DNA of 64,000 bases. Source: Anthoceros angustus. Taxonomy: Eukaryota > Streptophyta > Anthocerotopsida > Anthocerotales > Anthocerotaceae. The DNA is taken from assembly GCA_010909165.1 (NCBI GenBank), contig MU008180.1, positions 61,884 to 125,883 of the forward strand. The letters run 5' to 3'. Shown in pieces: positions 21,101 through 31,970 of the stretch (position 1 is its first letter; every line of letters starts with the position of its first letter). Both the position numbers and the translations under genes were made by a program. The notes beneath the pieces were generated by a model. The model was not told where the DNA came from and made no database searches. It saw nothing but the letters and a program-made list of their open reading frames with translations.

Positions 21101-22856
21101 AACACTCTATGCTCTTCTACTCTTTGTTGGCACTCAACTCGCAAGCTTTTCAAAGTTTTGATCTCTGCTGCTTGCTCCTGCAGCTTTTTCTCATGTTCAT
21201 CCCGTTCATCCCTGAGTTGGTTTAACAGCCCGACATCCACATCACGCTGGCTCGTCAGTTCCCGTTCATAGGCCCTGACCGCCTCGGTATGTGCTTGGCG
21301 GCTCAGTCCAGTTTCTTCCTCTGCTGCTGATAGCTTCTGTTTCAGAATGTCCAGATCTCCCAACAGCTCCTCAATTTTGGCTTCGCTTGCATCTCGATTC
21401 CTCTTCAAGGCGTCGTACTCTACCAGGCTTCTGTCCCGTAAATCCGTCAAGTCTTGTACTTTCCGCTGCAACTCTTGCACTTTCTGTTCACGCGAAAGAT
21501 TGGAAAGTTCTTCAGACAATTTATCTTCCAACCTTTTCGCACTTTCTTCTCTGAGAATCCGCTGCTGTTCCTTGTATGCGTCAAGCAGCTGTTCTTGAGC
21601 CTCCAGACTTTTCGCGACCTTATTTTCAGCGACTTTTAGCTTGATGGACATAGACTCGAGCTCTTCTTCCTTTCTAGTAAGGTCTTTGCAGAGGGGGTCA
21701 AATGCTCTTTTCAGGTTCTCGAGTAGCTCTGTGCTCGACGCATACAATCCTCTTATTTCGTCAACAGTCTGTTGGTTCTCTACCAACCTCTTTTCATACG
21801 CATCATGCTCTCTCTTTGCCTCCATTAGGTTTCTCTCGTCTTGCTCTCGCACACGGTGCAGTTCTTGACTACAGGCTTCAAAAGCTTGGCGTTGAGCTGC
21901 CAGGTTTTTCTCGTTTTCTTGTTCCTGGGATGCTAGCTTGCGCTTGAGGGAATCAATCAACGCTTGCTGCTCTTGCACCTTCCTGTCCCTGGCATCAGTT
22001 TCTCCGAAATTTAGGATGGCCTGAAGCCCAACCTGGTCTCCCTGCCGCTCGACGCTCCTGTGGTTTTGCAGGTCGGCAAGCTGTTTCTGCATGTCTCGCA
22101 ACCTCTTCTCCTTTGCATCTCGTTCGGACTTCAGCTCTTGCAATTCTTGTACGTCTGCATCACGCTGCCTTTTCAACTCCCTGAGTTCGTTATTCTGCTC
22201 TTCTAAGATTTGGCTGTATGCTTCAAACTCGCTGTCGAGTTCTGTCAGCTTTCTTCCATCCTGCGGGGTTCTGGCCCCTGCTTGGTCATCACTACTTCCC
22301 CTTACATCCCCTAGCAATGGTTGCACTGAATCTCCATCAGCTCCCCCCTCCATTCTTAGTCCCTGCTTTTGCATCCTTCCTTCTTGCAGGAAATCGCGTC
22401 CTTCGCCAAGCGGGCGAAGCGCTTGGCGAAACGGTTTAAACTCCGCAGGTTCCTTACACCCGCCACTCGTCAGCTCTCTATCACCGAGCTTTCGGACATC
22501 ACCTGGCTGCTGTACGACCTGCACCCGCACAGGGAGAAGTCCACACACTCTACGACTTGAGAGCTTTACCCGAAGGCTGACAACGCACAATTGCTCGCCA
22601 TTGAATTGGGGGAGGTCCCTACCTTCTTCGGCAGTTCATCAACGGGAATCTGCGAGGGTCGGGGGATCAAGCCAATCTGCTCATCTTCTCCAAGATCAGT
22701 GATGAGGTTCGCTTTTCTAACCCAGTCCCGAAAATCCGTGAGTGCCCGTGCCGGGTCGCTTCTCTGCAGCGCGGCGTTGTCCGGATTGCTTTTGATCCAG
22801 AGGCCGATGAACCTTTCACGCGCTTGAGTCCTCAGTCTTATCTTATCGTCCACCAT
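18192..22856 (-). CDS. Large coiled-coil protein, 1436 aa, 4 exons
   Basis: Exons on minus: 22856-22623, 22506-19366, 19224-18496, 18398-18192. All four are phase 0, with GT/AG borders and introns of 97-141 bp. The start ATG at 22856 opens a 78-residue N-terminal exon that is not coiled coil and is rich in charged and aromatic residues (RERFIGLWIKSNPDNAAL, FRDWVRKANLITDLGED). From about residue 140 to 1330 the protein is a long Glu/Gln/Leu/Lys-rich coiled coil with recurring short patterns such as RDA-x-E-x-K-L-x-E and EEQ/QLE. The C-terminus (VKALSQRDHTLVGLAKK, then Cys-containing AIMLYCCLGAHLP) is non-coiled. No motor, kinase or membrane segment is visible. A cytoskeletal, tethering or organelle-scaffold role is the usual one for such proteins, but I assign no function. 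It lies head-to-head with RHD3, with about 990 bp between the starts. Confidence 0.85.
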
Positions 22857-23844
22857 ACCTTACGGTTCAATCGATGCTTGCGATGGTAGAATTTCAACTA
22901 ATGTGCGGGCAGAACTGCTGGTCCTGTTCAGGTGGCATTCTTGACGTCAGCTATTACGCTCCTCCAGCAGTTTGGCAGCCTCCGCAGGGCGGCCTGCATC
23001 CACGCTGCCAAGGCCGGACAAGGCGCCACGACTGTGAGCGCAGCAGGACTGCCTAAGTGCGATGCAGCAGGGTGTATTTTCGCATGCCAACCAAAATTCC
23101 AAGCCTGTTGCAACTGTCCCACCACAACAGCTCTCGCCGTGGCTTTTACTACACGCCGTCTTCAATGGCGCACCAGCAAATGCGAGCGTCATGGAAGCGG
23201 CAGGAGAACCTCAACGGTTGTGCCAGTTTCGCCTTTATTCCACCTGTCACCGAACTGTGCTGCCATGGCAGGCAGTGGCTTGCTGTCTCGTGCTGCCGCG
23301 CGCCCTTCTCTGTCTCTTTGCTCATTTGCTGGTTTGGCCTACAAATTCTACAGGACAACCTATACGGTTGCTCCTACCCCAGTGGAATTTTCTTTCTCGC
23401 GTGCCGGACTATGCAAGTTCACGCTAATTCACACATTCTTCTACTGGAGTCAAGTCTTCAAAGCTCTGCTGGACAGCTTACATTCCTGTGTAGGAAACAG
23501 GTGATGGTTTTATGTCCCGTCTCTATGATTTCGAAAGGCTATGCTTTCCCTCTGTACGGTTTCCTAGGAAGTAGGACTTTGGGCGAAAGGGCGCCTTGGA
23601 ATGACTGGATGGAAGAACACAGAAACTTGAGCTGATAACGCCCTTTTAGCTCTGAGTTCTTAGTTCATTTCTTGCTTGTAGCATTTCTAGTGGACAGCTG
23701 GGTTGTCACTGCTTGCTCTTGGGGTCTTCACGGGATGCTGATGTACCAGTACATTCATGCCGGAGAATTCAGTGTTAGCGACGATAAGCTGCGTGTTGCG
23801 TCATGCTGACCAGTCTTTTCTCGGCTTTCTATGCAGTTGAAGCT
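22857..23844. promoter_or_regulatory. Shared divergent promoter region of the coiled-coil gene and RHD3
   Basis: The two genes start on opposite strands at either end of this 988-bp interval. Just before the RHD3 ATG a pyrimidine-rich AG (cttttctcggctttctatgcag, ending 23836) looks like a 3' splice site, so RHD3 probably has a 5' UTR intron here. Several overlapping open frames of 60-190 codons on both strands reflect low stop density and show no domain. Confidence 0.5.
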
Positions 23845-26800
23845 ATGTCAGATGCCAAAGCTTTTCAGATAATCAATACCAGGGGGGATTTCGATGTTGA
23901 AGGATTTAAGTCTTATGTCAACCAAGTGGGATTGGCCAACTGTGGATTGTCTTATGCCGTGGTGGCAATCATTGGTGCTCAGAGTAGCGGTATGCTTCGT
24001 TTCATCCTCCTCCCACTTGTGCTGCTGCCTTTCATGAACTTGGATGTTGAACATAGGGTGGTCTCAATAGCCCGGTGTGGGGCCTGCAGGGAAGAGCACT
24101 CTTTTGAATCATCTGTTCGCCACCACTTTCACGGAAATGGATGAGACCCAAGGAAGGTCTGTGTGTGTATGCTGCAAGTCGTAACAAACGCAAAGTAGTC
24201 AACTGAGTACCTGACGTTGCACAAAATCTCTCACTTATGGAAATCGCTGGCCACCACTATTGCAGGAATCAAACAACTTTAGGTGTGTGGGTAGCAAGAG
24301 CCGCTGGCATTGAGCCTTTTACCCTGGTTATGGATCTTGAAGGCACTGATAGCGGTGAAAGGGGGGAGGTGTGTTCATTGGGGCGAATTCCTTCCTGGTA
24401 AGTTTGCGGGTTTTTGCAACTCAGCTGACAGCCTTTCATCTCACAGGATGACACTCTTTTCGAGAGGCAAAGTTCTTTGCTTGCATTGACTGTGGCCGAC
24501 ATTCTTCTAGTTAATGTGTAAGTTTTTGACAGCTTTGAGTTCTCTGAGCTATTCCAGCACTTCTTTATGGGTTGTGTAGGCTGAAAATGTACAGCACTAC
24601 AGAATACAATGGATGGTAAGGTTGATGCTGCAGACCTTTCTTGCAGATGGTGCCATGACCTTGGTCGTGATCATGCAACCAATAGACAACTGTTGGGAAC
24701 TATCTTCACGGTGAGCTTGGCTGGTGAACGTGTGCTTGAATCGGCTCGAATTCTGCTGTCTTAAGACATTTGTTCTGTCGACAGGCTATGATGCGGTTGT
24801 TTACACCTCGAAAGATGACACTGCTCTTTGTTCTTCGGGACAAGACCAAGGCATGCCTTTCCACCTTGCACAGCAAACACAAGTGCTTGTCCAGAACAGC
24901 GCTCGTTTTGGTACTGAACCTTGCTATCTGCAGAGCCCGTTTGAGACCTTGGACACATTTGTTCGTGAAAGCACTCAGCAGGTAGAGTTCCTTCTCTTTG
25001 GTAGATTGGAAGCCATTGTGACGTCCTCACAGGCTTTGAATTGTGCTGATCATTTCCATGGATACAGGTATGGAATTCTGTGGAGAAACCTGCTAGATTT
25101 GAAGGCACATCGTTGTCGGACGTCTTTAATGTGAGCCCCAGATCTAATTCGGCTGAAACTTTACTACCTCTCTTGTCCAGCGCTGAGAAGTGTCTTTTCA
25201 CATTTCTGACGTGTTTTTCCTGTTCTTTCGTAGATTGAGGTAGTAGCGCTTTCGAACTACGAGAATAAACCAGAAGTTTTTCGACAAGAAGTAAGTTGGA
25301 TTTCGCATTGGTGCCATGTGTTAATGTCGTTTGGTTCCTCCAATCCAGCTGAGATTGGTTATGATGTCAAAAGGTTGCAGAGTTACGAAAGAGATTTGTC
25401 AATTCAATTCAGCCAGGCAGGCTTGCAAGTGATCGAAGTGCGGTTGTCCCTGCTACAGGCTTCGCGCTCAGTCTTTGTGAGATTTGGAAAGTAATTAAGG
25501 GCAATAAGGATCTTGATCTGCCTGCACATCAGGTGTTGTGGAAGTAGTGAACATTGCTGCTTATTATCAAGCAAAGGTGAATTCAGTGCCGAGTTTTGAA
25601 GTCATCTGAGTGGCGTATTTGCAGTTGATGGTAGCAGCGACGCGTTGCGAAGAGATTGCTGGCACTTGCCTTGCGAATTTTAGCGAGGTATGACGGATAT
25701 ACCTTCGTGTTTTCAGGGGGTTGCGAAGTGTTGGTGTGTCATGCGACTGTGCTCTACATGTCTTTTCTGCTGTTCTGGTCAGGAATGGAAAGCAATCGAT
25801 GAAGATGCCAAAGCAGGATCCATTTCGGGCTTTGGGAATATAGCATCAGTTCTTTTGGACAAGCACTTGTCCGGGTAAGCTTTCGATCTTCCTCTTCTAC
25901 AAGGGGAAGCTTCTGATGTATTACGTTTACTTCAGTGTGAACCGTTCGAAATGCAGATACGACAGTGAAGCTGCTTTCTACGAGGAAAATGTGCGGTCAG
26001 CTAAGCGAGAAAGGCTAATGTCAAGCCTTCTGGCGGTGAGAATTGAAATTTATCCATCCGTCAGGACGTTGTAGGTACGAGTTTGCGTAATCAAGTTGCT
26101 GTTCATACCCACAGATAGTTCGACCTGTGCACGAGGAGTTGTTGCTTCTCTGTCGGGACAAAGCCAAAGCAAAGTTCAAAGAGGAGTTTCTCACAGCTTG
26201 TGGGCAGAACGAAGCCTTCTCTGTTGCTGCTCGTCGGTGCGTGGAAAGCTGCATGACACTATTTGATCGTGATTGTAGAGGCACTGATCCGACCTTGAGC
26301 CCATATTTGAATAACTTTGACGGTGTTGACAAGCTCAAATGTAACTTGTTGGCATCTGCTGGGATCTTTTGGTAATGGAAGGATGAAACCAAACTCTCAT
26401 TCCCTGGATTCTGTGATGTGGCGACAGATATTGCTATTTCTCAAGGTAGATGGGATACTTCCGAGTCACGTGAGGAGGTGCGACGTGAGATCACCGAGAC
26501 TGTTTCAGTGTTGCAGGAGGATGAAGTGAAGAAAGCCTTTTCCACTGCCAAGGTGATATTTGCTGGTCATTTGGATCCTAGTATGATAGTGTGAGGTTCT
26601 GAATCATCTTGCTCTTCAGCTTCAACAGCTATTCGTATTTCATTCTCGTAGGAGCGCTTGCAAGAGTCACTGGTTGAGCCTGCAGCATCTCTCTTAGAAT
26701 CTGCCTCCTCAACCACTTGGCCTTCTTTGCGAAAGCTTCTTTCGCGTGAGACTGAAGCAGGGAGATCAAAGCTTTCGACAGGTCTGGGTGAACTTGGATT

Positions 26801-28187
26801 GGACCGGAACAGGACTGCTAAGATGTTGGACGACTTAACTAGCTTCGGAAGATCCGTAATAGAAGAGAAAATGCAATCAGAAGCTGGGAGAGCTCTCATA
26901 AGAATGAAAGAAAGGTATAGCATACATAGTGTGGTTAATGCTTGTTAAGTGATGTCTTGGTTGATGAATGTTCGCTGAATGACCAAATAGCATTTGCCTT
27001 TGTCTTGCAGGTTCGTCAGTGTCTTCACTCAGGATGATGAAGCCATGCCTAGAGTCTGGAATGCTAAGGTGGACATCAAAAGCATCACTGTGAAAGCTCG
27101 GATTGCGGTAATATGACTTCTGAGCTTCTTGCATATTTGACCTCGGTGCACGGTCAATTCTGGTGGGCATAGTCATAGTGAAAGCAAATGCATTTCTAGT
27201 TAGTTTATACTGGAGGTGCCCTTAGCTGAGAACAATACATGACAAGCAACCTGTGTGTGTCTGGTCCAGGCGTTCAGATTTTTATCTGTAATTGCTGTTC
27301 TTCGATACGAAGCAGATTATGAACAAGTCGAAGATGTTCTATCAATTTTACTCAAGGCGTCTGATAATTCAAGCGGACCGTCCAGTTCCACCGAGACTGC
27401 GTTAGCTGGGAACAAATGGGATGGGGTACGTGTGGAAGTAAAAAGGGACAATACCTGTGCTTGCTGTGGTGGTGTCCTTCCTAGACTCCTAGCCCTGAGC
27501 ATGAAATGGCCCGCAGGTTCCAGTTGCCGATATGTTGTTGACTCCTATCGAATGTAAAAATCTCTGGAGACAACTCAAATCGGAAACTGAATATTTGTTG
27601 CGTCAAGCCTTGTCAGCCCAGGTGCGAAATGAAAACAACGCACTGTGCATCCTGCAATATTTCTTGTTTCAATTTGCCTAACTTCTGGACATGAAACTGC
27701 AGGAAGCAAGTCAGTTTGGTGTGTCCAAATGGCCACCTGCATGGTCAATTCTTGCGATGATTGTGCTTGGGTGGAACGAGTTCATGTTTTTTATCTGGTA
27801 TCGTCCCCGGTACTCGTCCTGGGATTGTGCCTGTCGCGCTCCGTACCTAGATCGCGGTTCTAATCTCCGTCTCTTCGGTTGCTCCAGCAATCCCCTGTAC
27901 TTCCTGCTTGTGCTGTTCACTTACTTAGTTGGGAAAGCGGCGTGGGTGCAACTGGATGTGAGGCGTGAGCTGGAGCAGGGAATGGTAAGCTAAAGCGATT
28001 CCGCCATGGATAATATGATGCACTTTCCGCCTCACTGCCTGACCTCAAGTTATCACAGGTATTGGGAGCTCTAAGCATCTCTGCCAAACTCCTCCCTGCG
28101 TTAACAGCCATGGCTTCGAGGCTAGTATCATCTGGAAGGGAGCGTCTACAAGCTTACGGGACAGCAGAACGACATCATCTGAGCTGA
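23845..28187 (+). CDS. RHD3: RHD3-type dynamin-like GTPase (atlastin/Sey1 family), 783 aa, 22 exons
   Basis: ROOT HAIR DEFECTIVE 3 fuses ER tubules and shapes the ER network. Exons: 23845-23989, 24090-24156, 24266-24368, 24447-24517, 24647-24710, 24785-24850, 24934-24981, 25068-25130, 25234-25290, 25374-25532, 25625-25687, 25783-25874, 25957-26035, 26115-26322, 26428-26552, 26652-26914, 27011-27107, 27270-27425, 27517-27621, 27703-27797, 27888-27984, 28059-28187; all phases agree. Visible motifs: P-loop GAQSSGKST (44-52; GKS spans an intron), G3 DLEG (94-97), the family's G4 RDKT (168-171), a helical-bundle middle domain, paired membrane segments (about 690-708 and 712-728, forming the ER hairpin) and a short cytosolic tail. 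Arabidopsis RHD3 is about 800 residues, so this is full length. Introns are about 75-160 bp; the intron after exon 6 has a GC donor (24851). A functional copy is expected. Confidence 0.95.
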
Positions 28188-28571
28188 TGAAGCACACCAT
28201 TTCACACTGTAGTGATTCAGGTGTTCATCGCCAGGCAGCATCTCCGGCTGCGGGTTTTCCATTGGCTTTTGCAAGGTAATCTAATCTTGTCATGTGTATG
28301 GAGTTGAGTGTAGTCTCGAAACAGAAGGCCACATACACAGGACGCCTACTGTATATGACACTGCCGTGCACGGGCAGTGTCGGAAATGGTGCTCACTTTG
28401 CTCTTCCTAGTCGAAGCATAGTTGAGTTGGTGTATTTACAAGGCTGCTCTGCACCCACAAGATCCGGTTCCTGTTTCTCCATTGAGGAAAATGTGAGACT
28501 GCATAGAGAAGGCGGCAGAAGAAAATGTAGGGCTTATTTGACAAGATTCTAAGGCTAGGAACCATCTCATC
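28188..28571. other. Convergent 3' ends of RHD3 and the 2OG oxygenase
   Basis: 384 bp between two stop codons on opposite strands, presumably holding both 3' UTRs. A plus-strand frame of 86 codons (28292-28552) has no recognisable content. Confidence 0.5.
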
Positions 28572-29735
28572 CTATGCAGGTGTAGGCCTGGCCAAATCAG
28601 CTATCTGGATGTTGGGAATGGTTGCTGAACCAACGGTGTTGAAATTGGTGTTCACTCTACTCCTCCTGTACCTACCATAATTGAACTTGGAGTACCTAGG
28701 AGTCTCCCCTTGGCCTACAAGCTGTGCAATCGGTTCTATGTCCGCTGTGTGGCAGGGATTTAGAAACATGGGAAACGAGAAGCGCTCCTTGCTGGCGTGC
28801 ACAACAGCCCGGTGTTCCACGCTCTTGTACAAGCCGTTCGACCAAACCTGAAAACAATCTCCAACATTGATGACAAAAGCATCCCAACGGGGCTTCACAT
28901 CAACCCACTCCCCATCCTTGCTCTTCACTTGCAATCCACCGGCTTCATCCTGCACCAGCACCGTAAGCGCTCCCGAATCCTTGTGCCTGCTCACTCCCAA
29001 GGCCAGGTCGGGAGCCGGGCATTCGGGGTAGTGGTTCAACCTCACACGAGCCGTGTGGTCCTGGTAGAAACCAAGGAACACGTCCGCGGGAAGCCCCAGA
29101 CTGAGGGCGATCAGTGCCAGCAGCCTGAAGCCGAGCGCCAAGCCCGCCTGCCCCCACCTCTCGCACGCGTCCCTGAAACCGGGCCGATGCTCAGGCCACC
29201 TGTTGCTGAACACCGTGCTGCCGCAGGCCCCCTGGCTCTCCAGCGGCAAGTCGGGGAGCTCCTGGCTCCCTGTCGGCGCAAAATCGAACACCTCCTTCCA
29301 GTCCCGCACGTTCTTGGTCCGCTCCTCATCGTAGTACCCAAGCGGACTCCCAGAGCTTCGGCTCACCTTCCGCTTCTCCTCCAAAGGCTGGGCGAAGAAC
29401 GCCTGCGCCTCCCTATTCAGCTCCGCCACCAGCTCCAGCGGAACCCCGTGGTTGATCACCTGGAAGAAACCCCACTCCGTACACGCCCAACGCACCTGCT
29501 CCACCACTGTCCGCAAGGCCGCGTCATCCCCTACCTCCAAATCCTGCCCATCTCCAGAGCTCCAGCTGCGGTGGGCTACCAGAGGGCCCAGATCAATCAC
29601 CGGAATGTCTCTGATAATTTTTGCCGCGGAATCCGGTTTCCGAGTGGGCCGGAGCTCCGGCGGCAGTACAAAGTCGGAGTCGATGCACAAACCGCGCTGC
29701 GGTGCCGGGTCCAGGAGCACATCCTTCTTCCCCAT
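28572..29735 (-). CDS. 2-oxoglutarate/Fe(II)-dependent dioxygenase (plant DOXC type), single exon
   Basis: A soluble oxygenase that would couple 2-oxoglutarate decarboxylation to oxidation of a small-molecule substrate (hormone or specialised metabolite). I take the ATG at 29735 (MGKKDVLL, 387 aa). An in-frame ATG at 29786 would add 17 residues with a less typical start. Order of features: the DIOX_N domain with IPVIDLGPL and GFFQVINHGVP (about residues 40-110), then the double-stranded beta-helix domain with RLNHYPECPAP, the iron ligands HxD in HKDSGALT and the distal His in SVEHRAVVH, and the 2OG-binding RxS in RFSFP. All catalytic residues are present. The C-terminus (FNYGRYRRSRVNTNFNT) is like that of several bryophyte/lycophyte DOXC enzymes. 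I cannot name the substrate. It is intronless, unlike its neighbours. Confidence 0.93.
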   Translation of the reverse strand: MGKKDVLLDPAPQRGLCIDSDFVLPPELRPTRKPDSAAKIIRDIPVIDLGPLVAHRSWSSGDGQDLEVGDDAALRTVVEQVRWACTEWGFFQVINHGVPLELVAELNREAQAFFAQPLEEKRKVSRSSGSPLGYYDEERTKNVRDWKEVFDFAPTGSQELPDLPLESQGACGSTVFSNRWPEHRPGFRDACERWGQAGLALGFRLLALIALSLGLPADVFLGFYQDHTARVRLNHYPECPAPDLALGVSRHKDSGALTVLVQDEAGGLQVKSKDGEWVDVKPRWDAFVINVGDCFQVWSNGLYKSVEHRAVVHASKERFSFPMFLNPCHTADIEPIAQLVGQGETPRYSKFNYGRYRRSRVNTNFNTVGSATIPNIQIADLARPTPA

Positions 29736-30143
29736 CTCTGGACTCGGTACTCGGAAACGCGAACAGGATTCGACACTGAGATACACGATAGCTTGGTAGT
29801 TTTGAGATGAGACCTACGGCGGCAGAAGGCAGGATCCTTGTCAGGTTGATTCATCCAACTTTGAGGGCCAACTGTTTGTTCTGTTTCTGTAGTGATATGT
29901 ATATGTACCTGTAGGCTATGGCTCAAACCTCAAACTGAGCAATTGAGCGATGGGCAATCCTGAGATGAGAGGCTTTTACAGAGATATTTATTTATTTTTA
30001 GGCTCGCCTACCCTAAAATGGTTCCATCTGCCTGGGATGAGGATTTAGTGGCAAATAAGATTGGTGTGGGTTGCGAGACTCAAAGGGGTGCAACATCTGT
30101 GCAGGCTGCACTGCGTTTGCGAGGGGCCAGGAAGCCTTGCACC
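29736..30143. promoter_or_regulatory. Divergent promoter interval, 2OG oxygenase / FDC2
   Basis: About 400 bp separates the two opposite starts. The AT-rich stretch TATTTATTTATTTTTAGG (29984-30001) is the only obvious TATA-like material. An in-frame upstream ATG for FDC2 at 30018 exists. Confidence 0.4.
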
Positions 30144-31174
30144 ATGCAAGCTCTGAGCAGCACAGTATGCAGGGTTGCGTGCCCGTCGCGGCTGGGACCT
30201 GTGCGAGCCTCCTCTCGGGATGCATTGGTGGAGCTTCCCCCTCCACCTGGCCAGGACGAATGGTACGAGGTTGCAGTGCACACTGTTACTGTCAGGGACC
30301 GGCAGCGGAACGTGGTTCACAAGTTTGAAGTGCCAGAGGTTGGTTGCTGCTGCTGCTGCTGCAAGCTGCAAGCTGCGCGGACTTGGATTCACAGCCGGTT
30401 GTGGGCTGGTTGCAGGATCAGTACATTCTGCACACGGCCGAAGAGCAGGATATCAGCTTGCCCTTCTCTTGCAGACATGGTAATTGCGAGCCTGCCCTCT
30501 TGTTTTGGCTGCCATGTCTGGCCATTTCGTGCTTTGTCAGACTGTGCCGCTAGTCCGCCTTCTCAGTGGTGTTCCGTGTGGCTTGCTCTCCTTGCTCAGC
30601 TTTGTGCAGACCAGTGAACGTGCATTGAGCAGAGGGCTGTGTGGGTGCCTTGAATGCACAGGATGCTGCACTGCCTGTGCTGTGCGGGTGAAATCTGGAC
30701 AGCTTTACCAGCCCGAAGCGCTGGGTATTTCTTCTGAGCTCAAACAGAAGGTGCATTGTGCTCTTTCAGCTTTCTCGTAATGTCATCTGTTGGTACCTCC
30801 AAAAGTTTTTCGTGCTTCCTCATGCGAATGACCTGATTTTCGCAGGGCTATGGTCTGTTGTGTGTTGGTTATCCGCTCTCTGACCTGGAGGTCGAAACAC
30901 AAGACGAGGATGAGGTGTGTCTTGGGCCTGGAGTAAAGCCTGCAACCAGCTGTTTCTCATCTTTAACTGATCCAATCGCTTGCGGTCCTTTGCAGGTGTA
31001 CTGGCTGCAGTTTGGGCAATACTTTGCAAGGGGCCCCGTTGTAAGTAAAGACACCTTTCTTTCTTCTGCACGCACGTGATCACCGTGTACAGGTCATATC
31101 GTCTGACGTTTTAGCCTGTGCATTTTCAGGAAAGAGACGATTACGCACTGGAGCTAGCTGTTGCAGACGAATAA
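30144..31174 (+). CDS. FDC2: Plastid 2Fe-2S ferredoxin, FDC2 type, 168 aa, 6 exons
   Basis: Exons 30144-30338, 30416-30479, 30662-30750, 30846-30914, 30996-31040, 31130-31174; phases agree throughout. The first about 35 residues (MQALSSTVCRVACPSRLG...) are Ser/Arg/Ala-rich and look like a chloroplast transit peptide. The ferredoxin fold follows, with DQYILHTAEEQDISLPFSC, the cluster ligands C84, C89, C92 and C122 (CX4CX2CX29C, the spacing of plant-type ferredoxins) and LEVETQDEDE. The extended C-terminus (VYWLQFGQYFARGPV, DDYALELA) distinguishes the FDC2 class from photosynthetic ferredoxin, which ends soon after the last Cys. FDC2 is a minor, alternative plastid ferredoxin implicated in electron distribution around photosystem I. 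The start at 30144 is preferred; an in-frame ATG at 30018 would add 42 residues. Confidence 0.93.
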
Positions 31175-31970
31175 GCTGCCTCTATACTCAACAGTATGGG
31201 CACTGGAGCATACGAAAATGCCTCACTTCAGCAGGCTAACTTGTTGCTCATCTATACTGCAGTAGTGCCCAGATCTTGTGTCGGGGCTTAAGTGAGGTAT
31301 ACTTGAAATGGTGTGTTATCAACGCTGCCAGACATGCAGCTAAGTAAAGTGTGACGTCCTGCCAAAGACAACCTGGCTGCCTTTGAAGCACAAGCATGAG
31401 AATGGTACACTGCACAAGTATGAGAACTTCCACCCTCACAAGTGTGAAAGTCTCTGAGTCGGAAATTCGGTACGAGGTCTGGCCCAAAAGGAGATGAAAG
31501 AACACATGACCCATCTGCAGACGACCTCGTAAAGTTTCAGACTTTCAAACAAGTGTTGCTTACTCATTCTTATGCCCCAGCCCTAAGCAATCTTGTCATT
31601 AGACAGTGCAATTTGATAAACAGGCGAGCAACTATCCTGACTCCGCCATTCTACTGGATTCAGCCTTACCCACAACAGCGGATGTGGGGCGTTTGTAACA
31701 AGCCATTACATATATCTACGCAGTTTCCCGTCTTGCTATCAGCGGGAAAGCCTGAAAAGACCTTGCAACACGGGTTCAATTTTGTTGCTTCTGGCTTCAC
31801 GGCCCATTACCCTGAGCGACCCCTTCTGCGTTGAGATCGTCCTTAATGCAATGCTCCCGCCTTGCTTACAAGATTGCCGCCGTGCTCACAGCCAAAGACG
31901 CAGGGTTAACAAGGATATGATTCGGTTGAAGAGTCATCAAGAAGGTGCCACATTCACTACATAGGAGGTG
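31175..31970. promoter_or_regulatory. Intergenic interval FDC2 to EH gene
   Basis: 796 bp with the FDC2 3' UTR and the presumed EH-gene promoter/5' UTR. Only short frames without content. Confidence 0.4.

Noticed and set aside
22932-23504. 190-codon plus-strand frame upstream of RHD3
   Set aside because: Overlaps other frames of 121-192 codons in the same stretch, has no domain, and lies in the divergent promoter of two solid genes.
28797-29810. 337-codon plus-strand frame
   Set aside because: Exact antisense shadow of the 2OG oxygenase, whose catalytic motifs are all on minus.
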